From positions 1-6,167 of the forward strand of contig DLRW01000001.1 in assembly GCA_002501205.1 (NCBI GenBank): 6,167 bases of DNA. Reading direction: 5' to 3'. Origin of the DNA: Flavobacteriales bacterium UBA7878. GTDB taxonomy: Bacteria; Bacteroidota; Bacteroidia; Flavobacteriales; Schleiferiaceae. Both the position numbers and the translations under genes were made by a program. The notes beneath the pieces were generated by a model. The model was given only the letters and a program-made list of their open reading frames with translations. It searched no databases and was not told the DNA's origin. Of the stretch, positions 5,220 through 6,167 are shown in pieces; the first letter of the stretch is position 1; every line of letters starts with the position of its first letter.

Positions 5220-5654
5220 ATGGATACGGCTTTACTAAAGAAGATGTCATACAAAGGGGAAAGCCCTTTACTTTTAGCTAATGTACCAGAAACATTGCTT
5301 GAAACATTTAAGGATTGGATTAAGGCGTCTGTTGCCCAGGATCATGATTCAGCCTTGAGCTATGCCTTTGTTTTTGTACAGAAGCAAGAGGATTTGAATC
5401 AATGGATCGATAAGCTATGCCCATTAATGGAGGGGGATGCACCGCTGTGGTTTGCCTATCCTAAGAAAAGTAGTAAGCATTTTAAAAGCGAGATCACCCG
5501 CGATTCCGGATGGAACCACATTGGACAGTACAATATGGAGCCGGTACGTCAAATCGCCATTGATGAAGACTGGAGTGCTTTGCGTTTCCGGAAATTAGAA
5601 TACATCAAGAAATTGACGCGTCGAGACAGTATGCGTCTCAGTCCAAAGAAATAA
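5220..5654 (+). CDS. DUF3052-like protein of unknown function
   Basis: The 144-residue cytoplasmic protein resembles the DUF3052 family, as I remember its pattern: LLKKMSYKGESPLLLANVPE at the start, a SYAFVFVQKQEDLNQWIDKL segment, then PLWFAYPKKSSK (about 78-89), EITRDSGW, and VRQIAIDEDWSALRFRKLEYI near the end, with a basic tail. No catalytic function is established for the family and no signal peptide or membrane segment is seen. I chose ATG 5220, ten bases after the response-regulator stop; an earlier in-frame ATG at 5163 would add 19 residues that lie over the regulator gene and lack family character. It is the last gene of the apparent operon, ending two bases before the convergent outer-membrane gene. 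An effector or partner role for the receiver protein is only inferred from position. Confidence 0.8.
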   Translation: MDTALLKKMSYKGESPLLLANVPETLLETFKDWIKASVAQDHDSALSYAFVFVQKQEDLNQWIDKLCPLMEGDAPLWFAYPKKSSKHFKSEITRDSGWNHIGQYNMEPVRQIAIDEDWSALRFRKLEYIKKLTRRDSMRLSPKK

Positions 5655-5656
5655 GA

Positions 5657-6167
5657 CTAAAACTTATACTTGTAACCAATCCGTATTACCTGTGTTTCAT
5701 AGTAATTGGCACTGCTGTATTTGAATCCATCGGCATTTATTTCTTGACGAATCACCATGCTATTGAGTAAGTCCGTGGCATTGATAAAGAACTCTCCTTT
5801 ACCATTTTGAAGCCTGCGGCTTAATCCAAAATTCAAGGAATAGCGCGCATCAATTTTACCTTGTGGAATAATATCCGGAGCCAGGTAAATGCTGCTGATC
5901 TGCATATGGGTAGATTGACCCAGTTTGAAATTGAAGTTCAGCTTAAAATTTCCTGAAAGTAAATCTTGGGCCGGTGCACTGTAATAGCTCAATTTAGGGT
6001 AGCGATTAAGCACTGTAAAGGCCGAAATTTGATTGTAATACACATTAAGGTTGGCATTCAGCCTCAGCCATTTACTTAGTTTTTGATTCAAATCAAGCTC
6101 AATTCCACTGTTAAAAGCAGCACCGGTATTTTGGGAGATATTGTAAATCAAATTTGAGGTATCAGAT
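5657..6167 (-). CDS. C-terminal part of an outer-membrane beta-barrel (TonB-dependent-receptor-like) protein, 5'-truncated
   Basis: The frame is open through the right edge (the visible N-terminal residues read SDTSNLIYNISQ), so the TTG at 6151 is not a true start. About 169 residues are visible. Alternating polar and hydrophobic strands are seen throughout: NSGIELDLNQKL, WLRLNANLNVYYNQI, GNFKLNFNFKLG, THMQISSIYLAP, ARYSLNFGLSRRL, GEFFINATDLLN and TQVIRIGYKYKF. The protein ends in an aromatic residue (Phe), the usual barrel-assembly signal. The pattern matches the last strands of the large Bacteroidota barrel family (PF14905 type), in which a carboxypeptidase-like domain, plug and barrel usually precede this part. 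The substrate cannot be inferred. The stop TAG (5659-5657) is two bases from the convergent DUF3052-like gene. Confidence 0.85.
   Translation of the reverse strand, partial: SDTSNLIYNISQNTGAAFNSGIELDLNQKLSKWLRLNANLNVYYNQISAFTVLNRYPKLSYYSAPAQDLLSGNFKLNFNFKLGQSTHMQISSIYLAPDIIPQGKIDARYSLNFGLSRRLQNGKGEFFINATDLLNSMVIRQEINADGFKYSSANYYETQVIRIGYKYKF

Overview
The window reads as chromosomal DNA of a member of the Bacteroidota, most likely Flavobacteriia or a close marine relative. The evidence is a short secreted protein with a type IX secretion (Por-type) C-terminal sorting domain, a barrel C-terminus of the Bacteroidota TonB-receptor-like type, an E1 dehydrogenase C-terminal half of the kind often fused alpha-beta in this phylum, moderate GC, and few clear Shine-Dalgarno sites. 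No tRNA, rRNA, CRISPR array, prophage or insertion-sequence gene is visible.

Layout. Bases 1-957 (+) are the 3' part of a 2-oxoacid dehydrogenase E1 gene, open at the left edge. Bases 957-1175 hold an unusual convergent intergenic region with eight 19-bp direct repeats (two plus six) and two perfect hairpins that share a core but have different stems. Bases 1186-2088 (-) encode a XerC/XerD-type tyrosine recombinase with all catalytic residues. Bases 2122-2538 (+) encode a type II 3-dehydroquinate dehydratase (aroQ), divergent from the recombinase. Bases 2535-3185 (-) encode the secreted protein with the sorting domain, overlapping the aroQ end by 4 bp.

Bases 3301-5654 (+) form a tight five-gene run that looks like one operon: a YbjQ/UPF0145 protein; a 42-residue single-pass membrane protein (3615-3743) that overlaps it by one base; a membrane histidine kinase with a TTG start; a stand-alone receiver-domain response regulator overlapping the kinase by 4 bp; and a DUF3052-like protein. 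Bases 5657-6167 (-) are the C-terminal end of an outer-membrane beta-barrel protein, open at the right edge and two bases from the preceding convergent gene.

How the genes relate. The left half is mostly independent housekeeping genes (central metabolism, chromosome-dimer resolution, shikimate pathway). The right-hand five-gene run is the best candidate for an undescribed functional unit: a kinase with almost no extracytoplasmic sensor, a receiver with no output domain, and three small proteins of unknown function, held together by overlapping start and stop codons. The other notable element is the repeat and hairpin region at 957-1175, which resembles bacterial REP-like intergenic palindromes combined with a tandem expansion of one hairpin arm.
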